Below are positions 5,752 through 11,285 of a DNA stretch of 11,285 nt, piece after piece (position 1 is the stretch's first letter; every line of letters starts with the position of its first letter). Origin of the DNA: an uncultured Clostridium sp. (GTDB lineage: Bacteria; Bacillota_A; Clostridia; TANB77; CAG-508); NCBI GenBank assembly GCA_947382445.1, contig CANCZH010000053.1, forward strand, positions 1 through 11,285. Reading direction: 5' to 3'. A program made the position numbers and the translations under genes. Under the pieces are notes generated by a model. The model ran no database searches. It was not told the DNA's origin and saw nothing but the letters and a program-made list of their open reading frames with translations.

Positions 5752-5934
5752 TTATGCGTTTAATCTTTTTACTAATTCATCTACATCTATTCCATGTACT
5801 GCACATGCTTCTTCTAGTGTTTCTTCATGTGCTGCCATACATCCTAAACAGTGCATTCCTGCTTCTAATAATATCTCTGCTTTTTCTGGTTTTTCCTCTA
5901 ATAAGCTACCAATTTTTGTTGTTTTTTCTATCAT
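5752..5934 (-). CDS. DUF1858 domain protein (hybrid-cluster-associated redox disulfide protein type)
   Basis: A 60-aa soluble protein that is essentially one DUF1858 domain. The hallmark is the redox-type M-H-C-L-G-C-M-A pair (Cys29 and Cys32), followed by H-E-E-T-L-E-E-A-C-A-V-H-G-I-D-V-D. Members are small proteins often found with hybrid cluster or other metal-redox proteins in anaerobes; the biochemical role is not settled. AAGGAGG lies 8 bases before the ATG at 5934. An extended -10 promoter is proposed at 5967-5975. No hybrid cluster protein gene is in this window; the neighbours are a tRNA downstream and a divergent secretion-like operon. Codon use is A-ending like the other minus-strand genes. 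Confidence 0.88.
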   Translation of the reverse strand: MIEKTTKIGSLLEEKPEKAEILLEAGMHCLGCMAAHEETLEEACAVHGIDVDELVKRLNA

Positions 5935-5966
5935 TTGAAGTTCCTCCTTTTTTATAAATCTTAATT

Positions 5967-5975
5967 ATTTTAGCA
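5967..5975 (-). promoter_or_regulatory. Extended -10 promoter of the DUF1858 gene
   Basis: On the minus strand TGC directly precedes TAAAAT (5972-5967), an extended -10 element. The sequence 17 bases upstream is a poor -35 (TATACT). It lies about 33 bases before the ATG and is back to back with the promoter of the plus-strand operon (5994-6022). Confidence 0.5.
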
Positions 5976-5993
5976 TATTTTTTCAAAAAAGTA

Positions 5994-6022
5994 TAGACAA
6001 ATTCCATTTTTTGTTGTATTAT
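5994..6022 (+). promoter_or_regulatory. Sigma-A promoter of the type IV secretion-like operon
   Basis: A TAGACA -35 (5994-5999) and a TATTAT -10 (6017-6022), each one base from consensus, are separated by 17 bases. The predicted start near 6029 lies about 23 bases before the first start codon, with AGGAGG at 6037-6042 in between. Confidence 0.75.
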
Positions 6023-6051
6023 TTGCCTAATCTTTTAGGAGGTATTACATC

Positions 6052-6192
6052 TTGGAATTTTTAATCATTTTATTTTTTATCACTTTTTTATTTCATTTAT
6101 TTGTTATTTTATCTTTTATTTATTCTTTATTTGAAATATTATTTATTCAAACTAAACAAGGGCTTAAATTAAAAATCAAAAAAAATTATTAA
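6052..6192 (+). CDS. 46-aa membrane micro-protein, first gene of the secretion-like operon
   Basis: A TTG start 9 bases after AGGAGG opens a frame encoding M-E-F-L-I-I-L-F-F-I-T-F-L-F-H-L-F-V-I-L and then a short basic tail (K-Q-G-L-K-L-K-I-K-K-N-Y). It is one hydrophobic segment of about 28 residues plus a positively charged C-terminus, so probably a single-pass membrane peptide with the tail in the cytosol. I know of no family. Its TAA stop ends two bases before the ATG of the VirD4-like gene, which has no Shine-Dalgarno sequence of its own, so translation of the two is probably coupled. The strong ribosome-binding site and the promoter just upstream make it likely that it is translated. 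It could be a small conjugation subunit or only an initiation device. Confidence 0.7.
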   Translation: MEFLIILFFITFLFHLFVILSFIYSLFEILFIQTKQGLKLKIKKNY

Positions 6193-6194
6193 TT

Positions 6195-7901
6195 ATGAAA
6201 AAATTTATTTTTAAAATATTCTTTATTATTTATTTTAGTATTGTATTTTCACTTATTTTTCTTATTATTTTAGCTCCATTATTTGACTCAAACAATGTTA
6301 TTATATTCTTTGCTGTTCACCCATTTAATATTTGTGAAAAGTTTCCATTAGTTTGGAATACTCTGAAAAAACTTTATATTTTGTTTTGCCTTATTTCTTG
6401 TTTTATATTATCTAATTCTTTAATCTCTATTTTAATATTGTTTATAGCTAAGTTTAAAACTGTTTCGAAAAATACTGTTTTAACAGAAATAAAAAATAAT
6501 GATTTTTCTTTATATATTGGGAAAAATTCTAATAATTCTTCTGTATTTATTCCTTTAAAAGGATTATATCAAAATCTGCTTGTAACTGGTTCTATTGGAT
6601 CTGGTAAGACTTCTTCATTGTTATATCCTTTGACTGAACAATTACTAGGTATGAATTTTTCTGAAAAATATAAATCTGCTTTTTTAATATTAGATGTTAA
6701 GGGTAATTATCATAAGTTTGTCAAAAAGGTTTGTACTGATTATTGTCATCTCAGTGATTTATTAATTATTGGGCTACAAAATTCTGTTACTTATAACCCG
6801 TTAGACAAGCCTAATTTAAAGCCCCATGTTTTAGCTAATCGATTAAAAAATATATTAATGCTTTTCAGCCCCCAGCAAACTGAAAGCTATTGGATTGATA
6901 AAGCTGAACAAATTTTAACTGAAGCTATAAAACTTTGTAGAATTTATAATGATGGATATGTTACTTTTGTTGAATTACATAAGTTAATTCTTTCTAAAGA
7001 TTACTATAAAGAAAAAATTGATTCATTAAAATCTTTATTTCTCGAAAAATCTCTAAGCCAAGAACAAATCTCTTCTCTTATTTCTTGTATGAATTTTTTC
7101 GAAGATGAATTCTTTACCTTAGATGAACGCACTCAATCAATACTAAAATCAGAGATATCTAGAATCACTAATGTTTTTGTATCTGATGATGATACTAGAC
7201 GAATTTTCTGTCCTGATAAAAATAATATATCTTTTCCAGGGTTTGAATATATTCTAAAAAATCATAAAATAGTTGTTCTTGATATGAATATTTCTGAGTA
7301 TAGTAGTCTCGCTAAAATAATCGCCGCATATTTAAAAATTGACTTCCAATCAGAAATTTTAATGCAACTCTCAAAAGATGATTTTATTTACCCATCTTGC
7401 TTTATTTGTGATGAATATCATGAGTATGTTACTCAAAATGATGCTGCATTTTTTGCTCAATCTCGTGAAGCTAAAAGTATCAATATTGTTGCTACTCAGA
7501 GCTATTCTTCTTTGCTTTCTTCTATTCATGATACTACTTCTACTAAAGTTTTAATTCAAAATTTAATTAATAAATTCTGGTTTAGAACTGATGATTCCTT
7601 TACTATTGATGAAATTATAAAACAAACAGGTAAAGAAGAAAAAGAAGTTTTCTCTAAATCAATTTCTGAAAATGCACGAACTACTAATTATAATTTCTTA
7701 TTTAATAGTTTAACTTCTAAAGATTCTAATATTTCTGAAAGTTTTAATACTTCTATTCAAAAAGATTTTATTTTTGATTCCAACTTTTTTTCAAGAGAAT
7801 TAAATACTTTTAGTTGTTTAGCTTTTATCTCTAATGGTAATTCTATCTTACCTCTTGAAAAATTAAGTTTAACTCCATATTTTTTTAAAGAAAGGTCGTG
7901 A
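6195..7901 (+). CDS. VirD4/TraG-family type IV secretion coupling ATPase
   Basis: Coupling proteins are hexameric inner-membrane ATPases that bring DNA or protein substrates to the type IV secretion channel. This 568-aa protein has two N-terminal membrane helices (about residues 8-30 and 58-85). Walker A GSIGSGKT follows at 132-139, then L-D-V-K-G-N (166-171), matching the family's D-x-K-G-E element. Walker B is F-I-C-D-E at 403-407, and A-T-Q-S-Y-S-S-L (433-440) is the conserved ATQS motif after R-E-A-K. Y-N-P-L at 200-203 is also typical. The core motifs are intact, so the ATPase is probably active. No Shine-Dalgarno sequence precedes the ATG; expression likely depends on coupling to the 46-aa gene. 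It leads a run of VirB2-, VirB6- and PrgI-like genes with no VirB4 and no relaxase nearby. Confidence 0.9.
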   Translation: MKKFIFKIFFIIYFSIVFSLIFLIILAPLFDSNNVIIFFAVHPFNICEKFPLVWNTLKKLYILFCLISCFILSNSLISILILFIAKFKTVSKNTVLTEIKNNDFSLYIGKNSNNSSVFIPLKGLYQNLLVTGSIGSGKTSSLLYPLTEQLLGMNFSEKYKSAFLILDVKGNYHKFVKKVCTDYCHLSDLLIIGLQNSVTYNPLDKPNLKPHVLANRLKNILMLFSPQQTESYWIDKAEQILTEAIKLCRIYNDGYVTFVELHKLILSKDYYKEKIDSLKSLFLEKSLSQEQISSLISCMNFFEDEFFTLDERTQSILKSEISRITNVFVSDDDTRRIFCPDKNNISFPGFEYILKNHKIVVLDMNISEYSSLAKIIAAYLKIDFQSEILMQLSKDDFIYPSCFICDEYHEYVTQNDAAFFAQSREAKSINIVATQSYSSLLSSIHDTTSTKVLIQNLINKFWFRTDDSFTIDEIIKQTGKEEKEVFSKSISENARTTNYNFLFNSLTSKDSNISESFNTSIQKDFIFDSNFFSRELNTFSCLAFISNGNSILPLEKLSLTPYFFKERS

Positions 7902-7905
7902 TTAT

Positions 7906-8229
7906 TTGAAAAAATTTAAAATTTTATTTTTTATTTTATTATTTTTAATTTTTTTATTTACTTTTAGTAATTATTCTTTTGCTGCTTATCCTAAACTTAT
8001 TACTACATTGAATTCTGCTTTTGAGAAGATAGAATCATGGATTATAAAAATCTCTACTCCTGCTGCTGCAATTGCTGTTGGCTCTGGTGTTTTAATGAAA
8101 AAGTTTAGTTTTGGCGATGAAGAAAGAATTAGAACTGGAAAAAGATTAATTAATGGATCTTTATTTTCTTATGCTTTTATTCTATGTATAGATTTAATTC
8201 TGTCTACAATTAATACTTTGCTTAGTTAG
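7906..8229 (+). CDS. VirB2/TrbC-like pilin-type small membrane protein
   Basis: A 107-aa protein starting at TTG (7906-7908), just after the stop of the VirD4-like gene and with AAAGG about 11 bases upstream. A cleavable-looking signal (K-K-F-K, then hydrophobic L-F-F-I-L-L-F-L-I, ending N-Y-S-F-A-A near residue 27) is followed by an amphipathic stretch and two hydrophobic helices (about 48-65 and 88-106). Between them lies a short basic loop, F-G-D-E-E-R-I-R-T-G-K-R-L. This layout and the G-D-E-x-x-I-R-x-G-K-x-L loop resemble the small VirB2/TrbC-type subunits placed between VirD4 and the TrbL-like gene in Gram-positive conjugative elements. Sequence identity in such proteins is low, so the call rests on layout, length and position. 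Confidence 0.7.
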   Translation: MKKFKILFFILLFLIFLFTFSNYSFAAYPKLITTLNSAFEKIESWIIKISTPAAAIAVGSGVLMKKFSFGDEERIRTGKRLINGSLFSYAFILCIDLILSTINTLLS

Positions 8230-8237
8230 GAGGTTTT

Positions 8238-9110
8238 ATGCAATACGAAAATATTCCAGAAATTTTAAATAATGCAATTTCTTCTTTAATTAATAATTTA
8301 TTAGTATCTGTTGATAACAATGTTTTTTCAGTTTTAGATGAATTGGTTTTTGTTGATACTTCTATTCTTAATGATAAATATTTTGTCAATTTTTTTAGCA
8401 AATCTTTTAGTATGGTTACTTTTGCAAAAGCTTTATTATTTGGTATTCTTATTTATTATGCAGTAAGTTATCTTTTTTCCTTTCTTACTTGTAATAATTT
8501 TCAGAAACCAGCTCATTTTTTAGTAAAATTTTTCTTTTCAGCAATACTTATCCACTTTTCTTCTTCAATTTGTGGATATATTATATATTTTTTTGAGTTG
8601 CTTACTAATATTTTTAGAGATGTTGGTATTTCTATATTTTCTTTTCATCTTTCGTTTTCGTTTATATATGAAAAATTCTCTCTGTTGTTTTTCTCTGATT
8701 TAAATTCTAGTTTTCAACTTTTTAGTTTTGATGGCATAGTTAAATCCTTAATTTCATTGAGTTTTGTAAATTTATTATTCACATATTCTGTGCGTTTTGT
8801 TTTTATAAAAATACTTTTAGTTTCTTCTCCTTTTGCCTTTTTGTCAATATCTTTAGATCAGTCCAAATGGATATTTAAAATTTGGATAAAAAATTTTATA
8901 GGACAATTATGTGTTCAATTATTTATATGTGTAATTCTTTTAATAATTTTCTCATTTAATGTTTCATTTAGTTCAACAGTTACAAAATTGTTATACTTAG
9001 GTTCTATAATATGCTTAATTAAAGCTAGTTCTTTTGTAAAAGATTTTACCTCTGGTTTTACTTCTGATATAACTACAAGTATTAATAATATAAAAAGTAA
9101 TTTATTATAA
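8238..9110 (+). CDS. VirB6/TrbL-like polytopic membrane protein
   Basis: VirB6/TrbL proteins form the inner-membrane pore region of type IV secretion systems. This 290-aa protein has an amphipathic N-terminal 55 residues and then about five or six hydrophobic helices (near 60-80, 90-118, 165-183, 185-206, 215-238 and 245-262). The stretch S-P-F-A-F-L-S-I-S-L-D, then K-W-I-F-K-I-W-I-K-N-F-I and a Q-L-x-V-Q-L-F helix, resembles the conserved P-x-A-x-x...W-x-x-x-x-x-x-x-x-x-x-Q segment of the family. The C-terminal tail is Ser/Thr-rich and polar. AGGAGG lies four bases before the ATG, and 8 bases separate it from the preceding stop, so the genes are co-transcribed. It is shorter than many members but shows no frameshift. 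Confidence 0.75.
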   Translation: MQYENIPEILNNAISSLINNLLVSVDNNVFSVLDELVFVDTSILNDKYFVNFFSKSFSMVTFAKALLFGILIYYAVSYLFSFLTCNNFQKPAHFLVKFFFSAILIHFSSSICGYIIYFFELLTNIFRDVGISIFSFHLSFSFIYEKFSLLFFSDLNSSFQLFSFDGIVKSLISLSFVNLLFTYSVRFVFIKILLVSSPFAFLSISLDQSKWIFKIWIKNFIGQLCVQLFICVILLIIFSFNVSFSSTVTKLLYLGSIICLIKASSFVKDFTSGFTSDITTSINNIKSNLL

Positions 9111-9114
9111 AGGA

Positions 9115-9411
9115 GTGATTTTTATTAATTTTATTTTCCCTAAAAATTATAATTTTTCTTTTAAATTATTTGGTATTTTTTCATATTCAGCTATTTTTAT
9201 TAATATTGTATATGGTTTCTTATTATATTTAATAGTTTCTTTATTGTTTAATACTTTTATTATTAAATTTTATATTTTTATTACATGTTTTATCCCTGTT
9301 TTTTTATTTTCAGTTTTAACTCATTCTAATGAAAATATTTTAATTGTTCTTACATATATTATTAAATTTTTAATTCGACCTAAAATATATTTTTATGACA
9401 AAAGGTTTTAA
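9115..9411 (+). CDS. PrgI-like inner-membrane type IV secretion subunit
   Basis: PrgI-type proteins are VirB3-like two-helix subunits that normally sit directly before VirB4. This 98-aa product has an N-terminal F-I-F-P-K-N-Y matching the family's x-I-P-K opening, two hydrophobic helices (about 20-45 and 49-68), and a C-terminal T-Y-I-I-K-F-L-I-R-P-K-I-Y-F-Y-D like the family's R-x-x-R-P-K ending. The start is uncertain. GTG at 9115 overlaps the Shine-Dalgarno sequence AAAGGAG; an ATT at 9124 has ideal 8-base spacing and would begin N-F-I-F-P-K, but ATT starts are rare. No VirB4 gene follows; the stop is 4 bases before the -35 of the dnaD promoter. The cassette appears to end here. Confidence 0.75.
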   Translation: MIFINFIFPKNYNFSFKLFGIFSYSAIFINIVYGFLLYLIVSLLFNTFIIKFYIFITCFIPVFLFSVLTHSNENILIVLTYIIKFLIRPKIYFYDKRF

Positions 9412-9415
9412 GTTA

Positions 9416-9444
9416 TTGTAAATATCCCTTTTTGATGATATAAT
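9416..9444 (+). promoter_or_regulatory. Sigma-A promoter of the dnaD-dnaC unit
   Basis: A TTGTAA -35 (9416-9421) and a perfect TATAAT -10 (9439-9444) are 17 bases apart. The predicted start near 9451 gives a leader of about 65 bases. It begins within 5 bases of the PrgI-like stop. I see no hairpin terminator between the operons, so read-through from the secretion-like genes is possible. Confidence 0.8.
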
Positions 9445-9515
9445 TTTTTAAGCTAAATTTTGAATAATTACATTTTAAAATTTTAGACTTAGGAACTTTA
9501 TTTAGGGGTGTTTTT

Positions 9516-10472
9516 ATGAAGTTAGAACAAAATGATAAATCAATGTTATTTTCAAATACGGAAATACCTGATGTTTTTTTTACTGAATATTTGTCTGCTG
9601 CTAATGGAGACTTTATTAAAGTATATCTTTATATTCTTTTTTTATCTAAATATGATAAAGATATTAAGATTAATGATTTATCTAAAAAACTAGCTTTACC
9701 ACTTAAAACTATTCAAGATGCTTTTAAGTATTGGGAAGACATGGGTGTTTTAATAAAGAAGCATACTGGATATGTTTTAGTTAATATTCAAGAACTTGAA
9801 TTACTTAAACTTTACTCACCCAAATTAACTTCTTCCCCTGAAGATATAAAGAAAAATGCTAAAAATCAATATAGAGCTAAAGCTATTGAAAATATAAATA
9901 ATCAATTCTTCCAAGGAATAATGTCACCATCTTGGTATAGTGATATTGATATGTGGTTTAAAAAATATAATTTTGATGAACAAGTTATGCTTGCTTTGTT
10001 TAATTATTGTTTTGATCATTCAGCTCTTCATAGGAATTATATTCAAGTTGTTGCAGACAGTTGGTACAAAAATAATATAAAGTCTTTTTCTGATTTAGAT
10101 AAATATTACGAAAAACAAGAAAAGATATCTTCTGTTAAAAAATCAATTATTAAGAAACTTGGTTTAAATAGAAACTTAACTGTTTATGAAGATGCTTATG
10201 TTGAAAAATGGACAATTGATTATGGATATTCTTTAGAAATTATCGAAATTGCTTTGAGAAAGACAAAAGCAAATATTAGCTTTGAATATTTGGATAAAAT
10301 AATTTCTGATTGGCATGATAGAAATTTAAAAACTATCACAGAAATTCAAGACTATTTAAAGCAATCTAAACAAAAACAAGAAAGTATTAAAGATTTGAAA
10401 AATAAAACTAATTACAATAATTCAAATCAACGTAATTATGATAATTTTGATAATCTTTATGCTAATAATTAA
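9516..10472 (+). CDS. dnaD: DnaD domain primosomal protein
   Basis: DnaD proteins remodel DNA at the origin and help recruit the helicase loader in low-GC Gram-positives. The 318-aa protein has an N-terminal winged-helix region (about 18-95, including K-I-N-D-L-S-K-K-L-A and L-K-T-I-Q-D-A-F-K-Y-W). Two DnaD-like C-terminal repeats follow, about 130-200 and 205-282. The second ends in Y-L-D-K-I-I-S-D-W-H-D-R-N-L-K-T, the signature Y-x-x-x-I-x-x-x-W motif. The last 30 residues are Asn/Lys-rich and disordered. This two-repeat form is like the DnaD-like proteins encoded next to DnaC in clostridia rather than the shorter B. subtilis DnaD. AGGGGTG precedes the ATG, and the gene is 20 bases ahead of the helicase-loader gene. 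It could instead belong to a mobile element, but the codon bias matches the region. Confidence 0.85.
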   Translation: MKLEQNDKSMLFSNTEIPDVFFTEYLSAANGDFIKVYLYILFLSKYDKDIKINDLSKKLALPLKTIQDAFKYWEDMGVLIKKHTGYVLVNIQELELLKLYSPKLTSSPEDIKKNAKNQYRAKAIENINNQFFQGIMSPSWYSDIDMWFKKYNFDEQVMLALFNYCFDHSALHRNYIQVVADSWYKNNIKSFSDLDKYYEKQEKISSVKKSIIKKLGLNRNLTVYEDAYVEKWTIDYGYSLEIIEIALRKTKANISFEYLDKIISDWHDRNLKTITEIQDYLKQSKQKQESIKDLKNKTNYNNSNQRNYDNFDNLYANN

Positions 10473-10492
10473 ATTATATATGAGGTGTATTT

Positions 10493-11285
10493 TTGGATAA
10501 TACTATTTTAAAAAAATTATTAAATGAATATGACTCTAAAAGAATGCGTAAGCTTTCTGATTTAGATGAAAGAAAGAAAAAACTAATGGAAACTTCTCCT
10601 GAGTATAACATGCTTGAAAAAGATTTGCATTCTATTTCTCTTGATTCTTTAAAATCTATGCTTATTCTTTCTCCAGAAGAAAAAGAAACTAAGTTGAGAG
10701 ATTTACAATTAAAAACTGATAGAGTCTCAAAAGAAAAAGATAACCTTTTGGAAAAATTAAATCTTCCAAAAGATTATCTTTCACCAAATTTCGATTGTGA
10801 AATTTGTAATGATACTGGATATGTAAATAGTAGTCTTTGTTCTTGTATTAAGCAAAAATTATATGATATTGAATATAATAAGTCTAATATTGGTAATATG
10901 GAACGTGAGAATTTTAATACTTTTAGTTTTGATTTATATTCAGATGAATCTAATCCATCAGTATATCATTCTCAATTTTCTCCTAAAGAAAATATTAGAA
11001 AAATCGTTGATATTTCAAGAAATTTTATTAAAAATTTTAATTCTGCAAATGAAAAAAATTTAATGTTTCTTGGTCCAACTGGTTTAGGAAAAACTTTCTT
11101 ATCAAATTGTATTGCTAAAGAAATTTTAGATTCTGGTAGAACAGTTTTATATCAAACTGCTCCCGTTATGCTTGATGCTATTATAAAATCTAAATTTGAA
11201 AAGGAAACTTCTTCAATTATGGAGCATATTTTGAATGTTGATTTACTTATTATTGATGATTTAGGAACAGAAACTATGAATAGTA
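10493..11285 (+). CDS. DnaC/DnaI-type replicative helicase loader (3' end beyond the window)
   Basis: An AAA+ ATPase that loads the DnaB-type replicative helicase. I start it at TTG 10493-10495, six bases after GAGGTG; the frame stays open for 264 codons to the window end. Residues 1-90 are a charged, coiled-coil-prone helicase-binding region. A zinc site follows, C102-x2-C105...C116-x-C118, in D-C-E-I-C-N-D-T-G-Y. Walker A GPTGLGKT is at 194-201 and Walker B L-L-I-I-D-D-L-G-T-E has its acidic pair at 255-256. Members are usually about 310-330 aa, so roughly 60 residues, with sensor motifs and the arginine finger, lie outside. It is in one operon with dnaD, forming a primosome pair. Confidence 0.92.
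   Translation, partial: MDNTILKKLLNEYDSKRMRKLSDLDERKKKLMETSPEYNMLEKDLHSISLDSLKSMLILSPEEKETKLRDLQLKTDRVSKEKDNLLEKLNLPKDYLSPNFDCEICNDTGYVNSSLCSCIKQKLYDIEYNKSNIGNMERENFNTFSFDLYSDESNPSVYHSQFSPKENIRKIVDISRNFIKNFNSANEKNLMFLGPTGLGKTFLSNCIAKEILDSGRTVLYQTAPVMLDAIIKSKFEKETSSIMEHILNVDLLIIDDLGTETMNS

Noticed and set aside
5648..5957. Open frames on the plus strand over the tRNA and DUF1858 gene
   Set aside because: They run antisense through a perfect tRNA cloverleaf and a recognised redox-protein gene, and lack ribosome-binding sites.
5600..6050. tRNA-Arg as attachment site of an integrative element containing the secretion genes
   Set aside because: The secretion genes lie on the 5' side of the tRNA, no integrase is visible, and I found no convincing second copy of the tRNA 3' end in the window.
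9412..9515. Remnant of a virB4 gene after the PrgI-like gene
   Set aside because: The 104-base gap contains a promoter and leader only; no VirB4-like codons can be read in any frame.
10863..11063. Ile/Leu-rich plus-strand frame inside the helicase-loader gene
   Set aside because: Out-of-frame reading of the DnaC/DnaI-type gene, whose zinc and Walker motifs run through the same DNA.

Overview
The window comes from a very AT-rich, low-GC Firmicute, most likely an endospore-forming or formerly spore-forming Clostridia-type bacterium. The evidence is strong Shine-Dalgarno sites (AGGAGG), near-consensus sigma-A promoters with 17-bp spacers, a spore photoproduct lyase homologue, the Firmicute order tadA - SRP RNA - dnaX, a DUF1858 redox protein, and a DnaD plus DnaC/DnaI primosome pair. 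No species name is offered.

Left block (1-3390, minus strand): reading leftwards there is a 23-codon micro-ORF and a DUF2000 gene behind one good promoter, closed by a hairpin. Then come a SplB-like radical SAM gene, tadA, an unrecognised single-pass membrane protein, the SRP RNA with its own promoter, and the 5' end of dnaX. This is housekeeping DNA: tRNA wobble editing, the protein-targeting RNA and the replicative clamp loader. The SplB homologue has Ser where Bacillus subtilis SplB has its H-donor Cys141.

Middle block (3390-5940): a gene-poor stretch holds a decayed, internally deleted second copy of part of splB. A 73-aa orphan membrane protein and a perfect palindrome follow. Next is an S66-family (LdcA/MccF-like) serine peptidase with its own promoter, then tRNA-Arg(CCT) and a DUF1858 gene on the minus strand. 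The peptidase gene prefers A-ending codons, whereas the other plus-strand genes prefer T-ending ones; it is the one gene that breaks the T-rich bias of the plus strand.

Right block (5990-11285, plus strand): one promoter leads into a compact five-gene type IV secretion-like cassette. It encodes a 46-aa membrane micro-protein, a VirD4/TraG-like ATPase, a VirB2-like pilin candidate, a VirB6/TrbL-like polytopic protein and a PrgI-like protein. The cassette stops there. The VirB4 ATPase that usually follows PrgI, the relaxase and the cell-wall hydrolase are absent. A fresh promoter begins within a few bases of the PrgI stop and drives dnaD and a dnaC/dnaI-type helicase loader that runs off the window. 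Either this is a remnant or split conjugation module, or a retained VirB4-less machine beside a primosome operon; it is the most unusual part of the window.
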